Below are positions 1-8,069 of a DNA stretch of 36,654 bases, piece after piece (positions within the stretch are counted from its first letter, which is position 1; every line of letters starts with the position of its first letter). Below the pieces are notes generated by a model. That model was not told the DNA's origin and made no database searches. It saw only the letters and a list, made by a program, of their open reading frames with translations. Origin of the DNA: Xanthomonas nasturtii (GTDB lineage: Bacteria > Pseudomonadota > Gammaproteobacteria > Xanthomonadales > Xanthomonadaceae); contig NZ_LYMI01000039.1 of the NCBI RefSeq assembly GCF_001660815.1, positions 1 to 36,654 on the forward strand, given 5' to 3'. Position numbers and translations under genes: made by a program.

Positions 1-765
1 CCGGTCTTGAGCCGCAAGGCCGGGCGCTATGCGCATGCGCGCCAGTTCAAGCGCATGCACAAGGTGCTGCGACGCCAACGCACGCTCCTGGGACGCGTAT
101 TACGCGATCTGCAACGCAAGCTGGACCCCTTGGTGCGTGAGCGCATCAGTGTCTGGCTGGAACGCGCACAACGGGTGTTGACACAACGCCCCAAGGACAA
201 GCAAAAGCTCTACGCCCTGCATGCGCCGGAAGTGGAATGCATGAGCAAGGGCAAGGCACGGACACCTTACGAATTTGGCGTCAAGGTCGGCATTGCGGTG
301 AGTGCGTGCAAAGGCTTGATCGTGGGCGCGCGCAGTTTTCCCGGCAATCCTTACGACGGCGATACGTTGGCCGAGCAGCTGGAGCAGACGCGTGGGTTGC
401 TGCAGGATGTGAATGTGACCCCGCAGGTAGCGATCGTGGACCTGGGGTATCGCGGACGTGAGGTAGATGGCGTGCAGATCCTGCATCGCGGCAAGGCCAA
501 GACGCTGACACGACGGCAATGGAGCTGGATCAAACGCCGGCAAGCGGTGGAGCCGGTGATTGGACATCTGAAACAGGACTGCCGCTTGAATCGCTGCTAT
601 CTAAAGGGTGCCCAAGGCGATGCACTACACGTGCTCGGCTGCGCCGCCGGCTACAACCTGCGCTGGCTGCTGCGCTGGATCGCCTTTTTGCGTGCCTGGT
701 TGCAGGCGATGGCAGGGGCATCCTTGAGCCTGGTGCACCGGTCGCCGCTGACCTTTGGTGCTTGA
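1..765 (+). CDS. IS5-family transposase, C-terminal part (5' end outside window)
   Basis: The reading frame is open from the first base to the stop at 763-765, so the N-terminus lies outside the window. The visible ~254 residues hold the C-terminal half of a DDE transposase. It contains a YEFGVKVGIAVS strand, a GNPYDGDTL stretch, the IVDLGYRGR block with the second catalytic Asp, and RRQAVEPVIGHLKQD with the terminal catalytic Glu (the YREK-like helix). This order is typical of the IS5 family and is close to IS1478-type elements of Xanthomonas as I remember them. No frameshift is seen, so the element may be intact. Family assignment is firm; the exact IS name is not. Confidence 0.85.
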   Translation, partial: PVLSRKAGRYAHARQFKRMHKVLRRQRTLLGRVLRDLQRKLDPLVRERISVWLERAQRVLTQRPKDKQKLYALHAPEVECMSKGKARTPYEFGVKVGIAVSACKGLIVGARSFPGNPYDGDTLAEQLEQTRGLLQDVNVTPQVAIVDLGYRGREVDGVQILHRGKAKTLTRRQWSWIKRRQAVEPVIGHLKQDCRLNRCYLKGAQGDALHVLGCAAGYNLRWLLRWIAFLRAWLQAMAGASLSLVHRSPLTFGA

Positions 766-785
766 AGGGGGTTTTTCAGGGGCGA
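1..785 (+). mobile_element. IS5-family insertion sequence, right part
   Basis: The element contains the transposase ending at 765. Just after the stop lies GGGGGTTTTTCAGGGGCGA, which looks like a terminal inverted repeat. It is followed by CTAG at 786-789, which fits the YTAR target preferred by IS5-group elements. The left end is outside the window, so neither the paired inverted repeat nor the target duplication can be confirmed. The boundary at about 785 is inferred. Confidence 0.5.
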
Positions 786-929
786 CTAGGTATCGCTCTG
801 GAACGACTGACATCACACTCAGGTGCAGTGGCCTGAATCTTCGAAACCACGCTTTCTGATTCTGCATTATTCCTGCACGGACCTGTTTGTCGGCACATGT
901 TTCGCAGCGCTTTTCAGGGCGAGCGCTGT

Positions 930-1490
930 TCAACCGGCAAACCCGCCGTCATCGAGAAACTGCTGTTCCTCTGCGGTGGTCATACGCCCCAGTACCGCAT
1001 TGCGGTGCGGGAACCGGCCAAAGCGCTGGATGATGCGCTGATGCTCCAGCGCCCAATGGGTTGTCTCCGTATCGCCCAGTGCGCTGATCAGCTCCACCGC
1101 GCGCGCCTGCTCCTGCAAGTCTTCGGCGTGCTCGAACGGAAGATAGAAAAACAAGCGCAGTTGCGCCGAAACCTGCTGGTCGAAGCCACGTTCCACCGCC
1201 TGCCTTGCACACTGCAATGCCAAGCCGTCGGTGGCATAGGCATGCGCGCTACCGCGAAAGGCATTGCGTGGAAACTGGTCCAGCAGGATCAGCAAGGCCA
1301 GCGCATCTTCGGCGCGCGCCATCCACTGCGTGTATTCGCCACGCGCGGCGGCAAAATGCTGCTCGCTGAAATGCTGGCGAAAGTTGGCATCGAAGGCGTC
1401 GTTGTGCGTGAACCAGCGGGCCGAGCCGGCCAGTTCCCAGAAAGCCAACACCACATCGGCCTGTTTGTTGCGTTCTGTTTTGGCAATCAT
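930..1490 (-). CDS. DUF924 family protein
   Basis: Predicted 186-residue soluble protein of the DUF924 family. Family marks are the early VLAFWELAGSARWF stretch (FW..aG...WF), the ILLDQFPRNAFRGSAHAYATD block (DQFPRN.fRG....ATD), LRLFFYLPFEHAED and the FGRFPHRNAVLGR block near the end. The family has an alpha-helical, TPR-like fold and no established biochemical role. The start at 1490 is chosen because GGGGA lies about 7 bases upstream; the in-frame ATG at 1496 has almost no spacing to that site. The gene is convergent with the IS element and divergent from the amidohydrolase pair. Confidence 0.85.
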   Translation of the reverse strand: MIAKTERNKQADVVLAFWELAGSARWFTHNDAFDANFRQHFSEQHFAAARGEYTQWMARAEDALALLILLDQFPRNAFRGSAHAYATDGLALQCARQAVERGFDQQVSAQLRLFFYLPFEHAEDLQEQARAVELISALGDTETTHWALEHQRIIQRFGRFPHRNAVLGRMTTAEEQQFLDDGGFAG

Positions 1491-1627
1491 CGGCATTCCC
1501 CCTGACGAATGCCGCATAGCATGCACTGGCGCATGTGATGAGCCCGCCGCCCCACGTCCAGCACTTGGCAAGCACGCCGCTGACAGCTAGGTTTGCGGCT
1601 GACGTTTTCGTTTTACCGGGGAAATCC

Positions 1628-3037
1628 ATGCGTTCCATCCTGTTCGCCGCGCTGGGCGCGGCTGTGCTTTGCGGCCCTGCGTCTGCGGCGTCGACCGCAT
1701 CGCGCTTCGTGCAAGACCCCTACCCCAGCACCTACCGTGCGCTTGCGTCCGGTCCGGTGCTGATCCAGCACGCCACGGTGCTCACCGGCACCGGCCAGCG
1801 GCTGGACGATGCCGACGTGCTGCTGCGCGATGGCAAGGTGGCTGCCGTCGGCCGCGCACTCGAGGCGCCGGCCGATGTACGCCGCATCGACGGCACCGGC
1901 AAGTGGGTCACGCCCGGCATCATCGACGTGCACTCGCATCTGGGTGTGTACCCCAGCCCGGGCGTCAGCGCGCATAGCGACGGCAACGAGATGACCGCAC
2001 CGGTCACCCCCAACGTGTGGGCCGAGCATTCGATCTGGCCGCAGGATCCCGGCTTCGGCACCGCGCTGGCCGGCGGCATCACCTCGCTGCAGATCCTGCC
2101 CGGCTCGGCCAACCTGATCGGCGGGCGCGGCGTCACGCTCAAGAACGTGGCCTCCACCACCTACCAGGGCATGAAGTTCCCCGGCGCGCCGTGGGGCCTG
2201 AAGATGGCATGCGGCGAAAACCCCAAACGCGTGTACGGCCAGAAAGGCGGCCCCGGCACGCGCATGGGCAACGTGGCCGGTTACCGCGCTGCGTTCATCG
2301 ACGCGGCCGAGTATCTGCAGAAAAACGCACCGAAAAAGAAAGCCGCCAAGAAGCGTCACTGGTGGAGCAGCGGCGGCGACAACGACAGCAGCGGCGATGC
2401 GGGCGGCAAGCGCGACCTCAAGCTCGACACGCTGGCCGGCGCCATCAATGGCGACATCCGCGTGCACATCCACTGCTACCGCGCCGATGAAATGGCCACC
2501 ATGCTGGACCTGTCCAAGGAATTCGGCTTCCACATCGCCGCCTTCCACCACGGCGTGGAGGCATACAAGCTGGCCGACCGGCTGGCGCAGGACAACGTCT
2601 GCGGCGCGCTGTGGGCCGATTGGTGGGGCTTCAAGATGGAAGCCTTCGACGGCATCCAGGAAAACATCGCACTGGTCGATCGCCCGGCCAACAGCTGCGC
2701 CATCGTGCATTCGGATTCGGAAGAAGGCATCCAGCGGCTCAACCAGGAGGCCGCCAAGGTGATCGCCAACGCGCGCCGCAGCGGCATCGAGATCCCGCCC
2801 GAACGGGCCATCCGCTGGCTCACCAGCAACGCTGCCAAGGCGCTCGGCATCGAGCAGCAGACCGGCGCATTGGAGCCGGGCAAGATGGGCGATGTGGTGG
2901 TGTGGAACGGTAATCCTTTCAGTTCCTATGCACTGGCCGAACAGGTGTATATCGACGGCGCGCAGGTGTACGACCGGCATAACCGTGCGCTGCAACCGGT
3001 GTCGGACTTCATGCTCGGCCAGGAGGTGGCACGATGA
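1628..3037 (+). CDS. Exported metal-dependent amidohydrolase
   Basis: 469 residues with a signal peptide (hydrophobic 3-19, cleavage likely after PASA at 17-20). It is an amidohydrolase-superfamily TIM-barrel enzyme of the imidazolonepropionase/prolidase-like branch. The beta1 HxH metal motif is H102-S-H104 in GIIDVHSHLG. Further candidate ligands are K192, H280/H282, H302/H307 and the late HSD motif (H361, D363). The C-terminal GALEPGKMGDVVVWNGNP strand is typical of the superfamily. A Lys-rich then Ser/Gly/Asp-rich insert at about 236-262 is unusual and probably a surface loop. The ATG at 1628 follows a GGGGAAA ribosome site. The substrate is unknown; N-acyl amino acids, dipeptides or hydantoin-like rings are possible. 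It overlaps the next gene by 4 bp, which suggests co-translation. Confidence 0.85.
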   Translation: MRSILFAALGAAVLCGPASAASTASRFVQDPYPSTYRALASGPVLIQHATVLTGTGQRLDDADVLLRDGKVAAVGRALEAPADVRRIDGTGKWVTPGIIDVHSHLGVYPSPGVSAHSDGNEMTAPVTPNVWAEHSIWPQDPGFGTALAGGITSLQILPGSANLIGGRGVTLKNVASTTYQGMKFPGAPWGLKMACGENPKRVYGQKGGPGTRMGNVAGYRAAFIDAAEYLQKNAPKKKAAKKRHWWSSGGDNDSSGDAGGKRDLKLDTLAGAINGDIRVHIHCYRADEMATMLDLSKEFGFHIAAFHHGVEAYKLADRLAQDNVCGALWADWWGFKMEAFDGIQENIALVDRPANSCAIVHSDSEEGIQRLNQEAAKVIANARRSGIEIPPERAIRWLTSNAAKALGIEQQTGALEPGKMGDVVVWNGNPFSSYALAEQVYIDGAQVYDRHNRALQPVSDFMLGQEVAR

Positions 3038-4314
3038 GCCGCGCAACCGCTATACGCCCGCGATTGCGTGTGATCGCGGCGCTGGTCACGGCGGCGCTTG
3101 CGTTGCCTGCCTTCGGCCAGCAGGTGCTGATTCGCGGCGCCACCGTGCACACTGCCACTGCGCAGGGCACGCTGCATAACACCGATGTACTGGTGCAGGG
3201 CGGCGTGATCCGCGCCATCGGCCGCAACCTGGCAGCCCCTACCCATGGCCGCGTCGTTGAAGCCAAAGGCCGGCCACTGACGCCTGCCTTGTTCGGCGGC
3301 ATCACCGAAATCGGCATTGAAGAAGTCTCCGGCGAAGAGAGCACGGTGGACAGCGGTATCAAGCTGGCCGAGCAACCGATGCGCCCGGAATTCGACGTCA
3401 CCCTGGCCTACAACCCCGACTCGGTGCTGGTGCCGGTGGCGCGCGTGGAAGGCATCGGCTTCACCGCCTTGGGCGCAACCACCAGCGGCGCCTTCATTGC
3501 CGGCCAGGGCGGCATCGTGCGGCTGGATGGCAGCCCCGACCCGGTGGGCCCGCATGCGTTGTTTCTGCGCATCGGTGCAGCGGCGTCCGACCTCACCGGC
3601 AGCTCGCGGGCAGCGCAGTGGATGCTGTTGGATCAATTGGTTGCCGAAGCGCGCGGCCGCATACAGGCCGATTCGCCGCATGCCTTGCTGACCCCGGTCG
3701 GCCGCAATGTGCTGGCCAGGTACCTGGCCGGCCAGGGCCGCATCGTGGTGCAGGTGGAACGGGCCGCCGACATCCGCCAGCTGTTGCGCTGGGCGCAGCG
3801 CGAGAAGGTGCGCATCGCCATCGCCGGTGGCGCCGAGGCATGGAAGCTCGCGCCGCAACTGGCGCAGGCCAAGGTGCCGGTGCTGGTGGATGCACTGGCG
3901 GATCTGCCCTCGACCTTCGACCAGATCGGTGCCACGCTGGAAAATGCCGCACGTCTACGCGCGGCCGGTGTGGAGGTCAGCTTTACCCAAAACGGCGACG
4001 CCTCGCACAACGCACGCAAGCTGCGCCAGCTGGCCGGCAACGCCGTCGCCAATGGTCTGCCCTGGGAATCGGGCCTGGCCGGGCTGACCCGCGTGCCGGC
4101 GGAGATCTTCGGCGTGGGCGATCGCATCGGCAGCATTGCCGTGGGCAAGCAGGCCGACCTGGTGCTGTGGGAGGGTGACCCGCTGGATGTTGCGCACTAC
4201 GCCGAGCAGGTCTGGCTGGGCGGTCGCGAGATGCCGATGCGCTCGCGCCAGAGCGAGCTGCGCGACCGCTACATGCAGCAGGCCGGCCCGTTACCGCGCG
4301 CGTATCTGAAGTAA
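3034..4314 (+). CDS. Amidohydrolase-like exported protein lacking the metal site
   Basis: 426 residues with a signal peptide (hydrophobic core about 11-27, AFG-Q cleavage). The N-terminal beta-sandwich (VLIRGATVHTATAQGTLHNT) and the C-terminal IGSIAVGKQADLVLWEGDPL strand are clear amidohydrolase-superfamily features. However, the region that should carry the beta1 HxH motif reads PALFGGITEIGIEE (about 84-96), with no histidine. The late HSD motif is replaced by QNGDASH. I read it as a catalytically degenerate paralogue of the upstream gene. Start and stop overlap in ATGA (3034-3037), so the two proteins are probably made together and may form a mixed complex. The complex and any regulatory role are inference. 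Confidence 0.8.
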   Translation: MSRATAIRPRLRVIAALVTAALALPAFGQQVLIRGATVHTATAQGTLHNTDVLVQGGVIRAIGRNLAAPTHGRVVEAKGRPLTPALFGGITEIGIEEVSGEESTVDSGIKLAEQPMRPEFDVTLAYNPDSVLVPVARVEGIGFTALGATTSGAFIAGQGGIVRLDGSPDPVGPHALFLRIGAAASDLTGSSRAAQWMLLDQLVAEARGRIQADSPHALLTPVGRNVLARYLAGQGRIVVQVERAADIRQLLRWAQREKVRIAIAGGAEAWKLAPQLAQAKVPVLVDALADLPSTFDQIGATLENAARLRAAGVEVSFTQNGDASHNARKLRQLAGNAVANGLPWESGLAGLTRVPAEIFGVGDRIGSIAVGKQADLVLWEGDPLDVAHYAEQVWLGGREMPMRSRQSELRDRYMQQAGPLPRAYLK

Positions 4315-4338
4315 GCGTTCGCGGCGTGCCCAGGGCGC

Positions 4339-4517
4339 GCCGCGTTCGTCAGCATCACGCTGGCCTGCTCCCCGGCAGCGTTGCCTATATCGCGCTCGGC
4401 ACTACCGCCACCCTGCACGATCTGCTGATATACCTGATCGGCGGTGGTCTGGCGTACATGGGCGATGTGCTCTCATGGCGTGGTGCCGCGTCTCGCTGGC
4501 GGCCGTCGCTGCAGTGA
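4339..4517 (+). pseudogene. Probable remnant of a TVP38/DedA (VTT-domain) membrane protein
   Basis: One frame (from about 4339) reads AAFVSITLA. An overlapping frame then reads GLLPGSVAYIALG followed by a hydrophobic DLLIYLIGGGLA stretch. The FVS.tLa and LLPGs.aYi.lG strings resemble neighbouring parts of the TVP38/TMEM64 (VTT) membrane family. Here they are brought together by a frame change and an apparent deletion. No complete ORF and no good ribosome site are seen. It could also be chance hydrophobic translation. The stretch 4315-4628 holds nothing else I can support. Confidence 0.3.
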
Positions 4518-4628
4518 TGCAGCCCATCAGGCCTATCGCATGTCTCCGGTTTCACTCCTGGCCGTGTTCGACAGCCGCGGTGTCTTGCCACGGCGGATGC
4601 CGTGTGCCCGCACCGCCGTTGCGCGACC

Positions 4629-4979
4629 GTGAGTTCGCTGTTTCAAGGCGGTGGCTTGCGTTCGATTGATCGCAACGTGCTGCGCCAGGCCCCCGCCAAT
4701 CTGCAGCGCGGGATGGAGGCAGTGGGCGGGCGCTTGATTCTCACCGCCGACGCGCTGCTGTTTCAGCCGCATGCGTTCAACGTGCAGACCCGCTCGCTGA
4801 GCGTGCCCCTGCGGCAAATCGTGGCAGTGCAGCCCTGCTGGACGCGCCTGCTCGGCCTGGTGCCGATCGCGCCCACATCGTTGGCGGTGCGCTTGAACGA
4901 TGGCAATGCACACCGCTTCGTGCTGGGCAAGCGCAGACAATGGATGGCCGACATTGATGCGGCACGTGGTGCGTTGTAG
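4629..4979 (+). CDS. Small GRAM/PH-like protein of unknown function
   Basis: 116 residues if read from the GTG at 4629; an in-frame start at 4602 is possible. From about residue 20 the chain alternates short strands: a GGRLILTADALLFQPH turn, then SLSVPLRQIVAVQP, then SLAVRLNDGNAHRFVLG, ending in a helix with RRQWMADIDAA. This pattern of strands, a VPL..I stretch and a final helix is that of GRAM/PH-like domains. No signal peptide or membrane segment is present. Function is unknown; in other proteins such domains bind lipids or act as regulatory modules. It has no operon partner, and the gene ends 253 bp before the convergent GH12 gene. Confidence 0.6.
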   Translation: MSSLFQGGGLRSIDRNVLRQAPANLQRGMEAVGGRLILTADALLFQPHAFNVQTRSLSVPLRQIVAVQPCWTRLLGLVPIAPTSLAVRLNDGNAHRFVLGKRRQWMADIDAARGAL

Positions 4980-5232
4980 GCAACACCACCGGAGGTGATT
5001 GCAGACGTGGCCATCCATGTAAACCGCTCACGGTGGCCTCGTCCGATGTGCGACGCCGGCGCTGCACGCGCCGCACATGCGACCACTTCATTGTGTGGTG
5101 TGTAGCGAAGCTTCGCAGGTACTCGCTACCGAGCACCGACAGGCAGCGCGCAGATTGCGACGTGCCCATGCCTCAAAAGTGTGTGCGAGCCACCCAGTGC
5201 CGGCAGCCCGCACAGTACGTTAGACGCTGCGC

Positions 5233-6048
5233 TTACTTGGCGTCCATGGTCGCGCTGACCTTGGCCCAGCCATTGCCGCGCACCACTTCGAAGCCCGCTT
5301 CGGCCGCATGCAGATACATGCTGTTGTTGTAGCGGCCATCCTTGGAGCGGTTGTTCTGCAACCAGGTCAGGAACGGCTTGGCGTCGATGTTGAGACTGCC
5401 GCTGGTCTTGAGCGTCGGCTGGCCGGCGGTGCCGGTCGGGATGAAGGTGTAGACGTAATAGCCGGCACCGGAATTGAAGCCTTCCCACAGGTCGAAGGTG
5501 CGCCCACCCGCCGTGATGACCTTGGTCGCGGTCACGGTGCCGATCGGCCAGGAGTTGTGGTCGCCCCAGATCATCACTTCCAGCTGCGGATTACCTTTGG
5601 CGGTGTCCCAGCGGAAAAAGATGTCGTAGGCAAAATCGCCCGCCAGGTTGGTGCCGCCAGCGCTGTAGTTGAACTTGAAGGGCAGTGAGCTGATCGACGA
5701 GATCTGCTTGGGAAACAGCTTGTCGCTGGTCGGGTTCCAGTCGTAGTGCCAGCCACGCACGATCGCCGGGTAGCCGTACAGGTTGTAGTCGGCGAAGTTG
5801 AAGGTGACCGTCAGCTCGGGCGTGCTGCCGGTCCCGAAGGTGCCCTGGATGATGTTGTTGGGATCGTTGAAATTGTTCACCCACGCATAGTGGTTGCCGA
5901 AGATCTTGTACGGCCCGGCGAGCGCCGCCGGGGCGAGTGCCACCAGACCGATGGCCAGCGCCGCGGTCCACCAGCGCGATGCGCGCCGCCGCGTCGTCGG
6001 CGCCCGGGCGCCGATCTGGATGAGGTTGCTGGATGGGCTGTTGTGCAT
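5233..6048 (-). CDS. Secreted glycoside hydrolase family 12 endoglucanase/xyloglucanase
   Basis: 271 residues. The GH12 beta-jelly-roll signature is clear. E157 in QLEVMIWGDHNSW is the expected nucleophile, and E254 in AAEAGFEVVRGNGWA the expected acid/base. An aromatic-rich N-terminal region (YKIFGNHYAWVNNFN) fits the substrate cleft. GH12 enzymes cut beta-1,4-glucan or xyloglucan, so a role in plant cell-wall attack is likely. The signal sequence has a long Arg-rich n-region (TTRRRASRWW, 18-27) before the hydrophobic core and ends at ALA-G (44/45), which leaves Sec or Tat export open. The ATG at 6048 has GGAGAG five bases upstream. No carbohydrate-binding module is attached. I saw no TTCG-N15-TTCG plant-inducible box in 6061-6240. 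Confidence 0.88.
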   Translation of the reverse strand: MHNSPSSNLIQIGARAPTTRRRASRWWTAALAIGLVALAPAALAGPYKIFGNHYAWVNNFNDPNNIIQGTFGTGSTPELTVTFNFADYNLYGYPAIVRGWHYDWNPTSDKLFPKQISSISSLPFKFNYSAGGTNLAGDFAYDIFFRWDTAKGNPQLEVMIWGDHNSWPIGTVTATKVITAGGRTFDLWEGFNSGAGYYVYTFIPTGTAGQPTLKTSGSLNIDAKPFLTWLQNNRSKDGRYNNSMYLHAAEAGFEVVRGNGWAKVSATMDAK

Positions 6049-6528
6049 GTTGACTCTCCGTGATTCAGCGCGGCAGCGCCAGTACGGCGCCGTCGGGATC
6101 CGCCTTGCGGCGGTGGAGTTGAACCCTAGCAGCGGCGTCGTGAGGGGAGCTATAGCGATTCCGGCAGGCCTGTACAGCCGAGCAGGATAGCGGGCGCTAC
6201 CCTGCACTCGCAGCGTGCGCTGGCTCTCAGTTAGTCATCTGGATCGGCATGCAGATGCATGTACCTCTCAGAGACGCCAGAGCGCTGTGGCCACGAATGC
6301 TGCAGAGCCACATACGCAGCCACCACCACGCCCACGCATGCCGGTTGTGGCGCTACCTGTCGATGCACCGTAATTCCAAAGCGGTGGCATGGCGGTGCAT
6401 GCGGCCTGCCCGGCTGCCACCCCCGCCCTCTGCACCCTCGAACCGCCCCCACATCAGGCCAACGCGTCGGGGCCGTTTTGCGATAGCGTTCGCACTGCAG
6501 ACAACGCAAGAGCCGAAGGGGGCGACGA
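6049..6528. other. 480-bp divergent intergenic region (GH12 / DegV)
   Basis: No convincing gene is seen; the open frames here lack ribosome sites and show no family resemblance. It must hold the promoters of the GH12 gene (leftward) and degV-like gene (rightward). A small self-complementary stretch, GCATGCAGATGCATGT, lies near 6248-6263. An AAGGGGG sequence about 6 bases before 6529 is the DegV ribosome site. Confidence 0.5.
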
Positions 6529-7473
6529 ATGCGTATCGGAATCGTGGTGGACAGTGCTTGCGACCTGCCGCAGGACTTCATTCAACGCAACAACGTGACT
6601 GTGCTGCCAATCAGCGTGCGCATCGGCGAGGCCGTGCTGGCCGATCATCGCGACGAAGAAGCCACGCTGAGCTTTCTTCAGGCGCATGTGGCCGAGCGCG
6701 GCCACGAGGCCGAGACCACGCCGTTTTCGGTCAACCAGATCCGCGACCTGTTCCTGAAACAGCTGGTCATCGACTACGACCACGTGTTCTGCCTGACCAT
6801 TTCCAAGCTGCGCAGCCAGATCTTCGACAACGCCATGCAGGCCAGCTTCGCCATCCTCAACGACTACAAGCCGATCCGTCAGGCCGCCGGCCACATGTCG
6901 CCGTTTGCGCTGCGGGTGGTCGACACGCTCAACCTGTTCGCCGGCCAGGGCATCACTGCGGTGGAAGCTGTCCGCCTGCGCGAGCAGGGCCAGGGCGTCG
7001 CGGCCATCCGCACCCGCCTGGAACACCTGGCCGAGCACACCTACGGCTACATGATCCCGCGCGATCTCTACTACCTGCGTGCACGTGCACGCACCAAGGG
7101 CGACCGCAGCGTCGGCCTGATCGGCGCTGCGCTGGGCAGCGCGCTGGACATCAAACCGGTGCTGCGCGCCTACCGCGGCGTCACCGAGCCGGTGGCCAAG
7201 CTCAAAGGCTTCGAGCCTTCGGCAGAAAAATTGTTCGGCTTTACCGTACGCAAGATCCGCGAAGGCCTGATGACCCCGACAGTGTGCGTCGGCTACGGCG
7301 GCGAACTCGCCGAGTTGCACGCCCTGCCCGGCTACAAAGCGCTGCAGAGCGCCTGCCAGACCCATGGTGTAGAACTGTTCGAAAGCGTGATGAGCCTGAC
7401 CGGCATGGTCAACGTCGGCAAGGGCGCCCTGGCGGTCGCATTTGCCGCCGAACCACACACGTTTTCGGCTTGA
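6529..7473 (+). CDS. DegV family fatty-acid-binding protein
   Basis: 314 residues. The N-terminus MRIGIVVDSACDLPQDF carries the DegV opening motif (vDS.cDLp). It is followed by the TTPFSVNQIRDLF block that helps form the lipid pocket, then VFCLTISKLRSQIFDNA, VVDTLNLFAGQG and the late KGALAVAF strand. DegV proteins bind fatty acids, and in some bacteria FakB members present them to a FakA kinase. No fakA-like gene is visible here, so the partner and role are unknown. A GGGGG ribosome site precedes the ATG. The gene stands alone between two large intergenic regions. Confidence 0.88.
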   Translation: MRIGIVVDSACDLPQDFIQRNNVTVLPISVRIGEAVLADHRDEEATLSFLQAHVAERGHEAETTPFSVNQIRDLFLKQLVIDYDHVFCLTISKLRSQIFDNAMQASFAILNDYKPIRQAAGHMSPFALRVVDTLNLFAGQGITAVEAVRLREQGQGVAAIRTRLEHLAEHTYGYMIPRDLYYLRARARTKGDRSVGLIGAALGSALDIKPVLRAYRGVTEPVAKLKGFEPSAEKLFGFTVRKIREGLMTPTVCVGYGGELAELHALPGYKALQSACQTHGVELFESVMSLTGMVNVGKGALAVAFAAEPHTFSA

Positions 7474-8069
7474 AACATGGGCGAAGGCGTGATGCCCTCC
7501 TCACACCAGCAAGTCAGCGGACTGCAGGTTAAAACCTTTGCACACCGACCGTCTCAACTGGTCCTTGCAGCAAACGCAAGGCGTCGAAGGCGCGGTGAGG
7601 ACACCGCGCCACACAGTTGGCCGGTGGTCGCGTGAAAGCTGCTTGTAGCGCGTTGCGCATCCGGTGTTGAGCCGGCGCGTCATGATCGAACAATGCGCAT
7701 CAATCACGGCTCCTACCGTGCACACCGACCATCTCGCCTGGTCCTTGCCCGCCCACCGTCGCGGGACCTTGAGCGGCATGGATGCCGCGCCAGAGCTACA
7801 TGGACGTACTTGCAGCGTGTCCTGCGATGGTGGGCGGGCAAGGGCCACGCAGCAACGTTACAGAGCTGAATCTTTTAGCTCTGAATCTATGAAGCTAAAG
7901 AGCTTAATCATCGAAGCTAGCCATTCCCTTCCCGAACGGCGAGTTCTGAGCTCATGACAACTGCCTGACTTGCGACACCTGATGCGTCACACGATGCCTT
8001 CTTCGCATGCAGAATCGATATCCACTACGTCTCCAAGACGACGCTTCGCGCTGCACGCAAATCGAAGCA
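7474..8069. other. 596-bp gene-free region carrying degenerate repeats
   Basis: No supported gene. The middle holds the 180-bp-spaced repeat and long hairpin described separately (7536-7850). At 7589-7610 there is a perfect 9-bp stem (GGCGCGGTG / CACCGCGCC) with an AGGA loop. From about 7858 to 7925 the sequence turns AT-rich, with repeated AGCTCTGAATCT/AGAGCTGAATCT and AAGCTAAAGAGCTT units. This differs in base composition from its neighbours and may be of foreign or repeat origin. Confidence 0.5.
7536..7850. repeat. Direct repeat of 28 bp (180 bp apart) plus a long inverted repeat
   Basis: CACACCGACCGTCTCAACTG continues into GTCCTTGC at 7541-7568. It recurs with three changes at 7721-7748, exactly 180 bp later. 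The second copy runs into an inverted repeat with arms 7743-7766 and 7820-7843. Their only two mismatches would be G-U pairs in RNA, so a transcript could form a 24-bp stem. Inside the loop, GCGGCA-TGGA-TGCCGC (7773-7788) forms a smaller hairpin. The first copy has a matching GGTGAGGACACCGCGCC where the second has GGCATGGATGCCGCGCC. I read these as two diverged copies of one intergenic repeat family. Confidence 0.6.

Noticed and set aside
1613..3046. Long open frame (477 codons) on the minus strand opposite the first amidohydrolase
   Set aside because: It is a GC-rich antisense shadow. The plus-strand frame has a signal peptide, metal motifs and a ribosome site; the antisense product has low-complexity Val/His/Arg composition.
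6061..6240. Search for a plant-inducible-promoter box (TTCG-N15-TTCG) upstream of the GH12 gene
   Set aside because: No pair of TTCG motifs (CGAA on this strand) with the right spacing was found.
6231..6581. 116-codon minus-strand frame in the GH12/DegV gap
   Set aside because: No ribosome site, no recognisable fold, overlaps the DegV start, and codon pattern does not match neighbouring genes.
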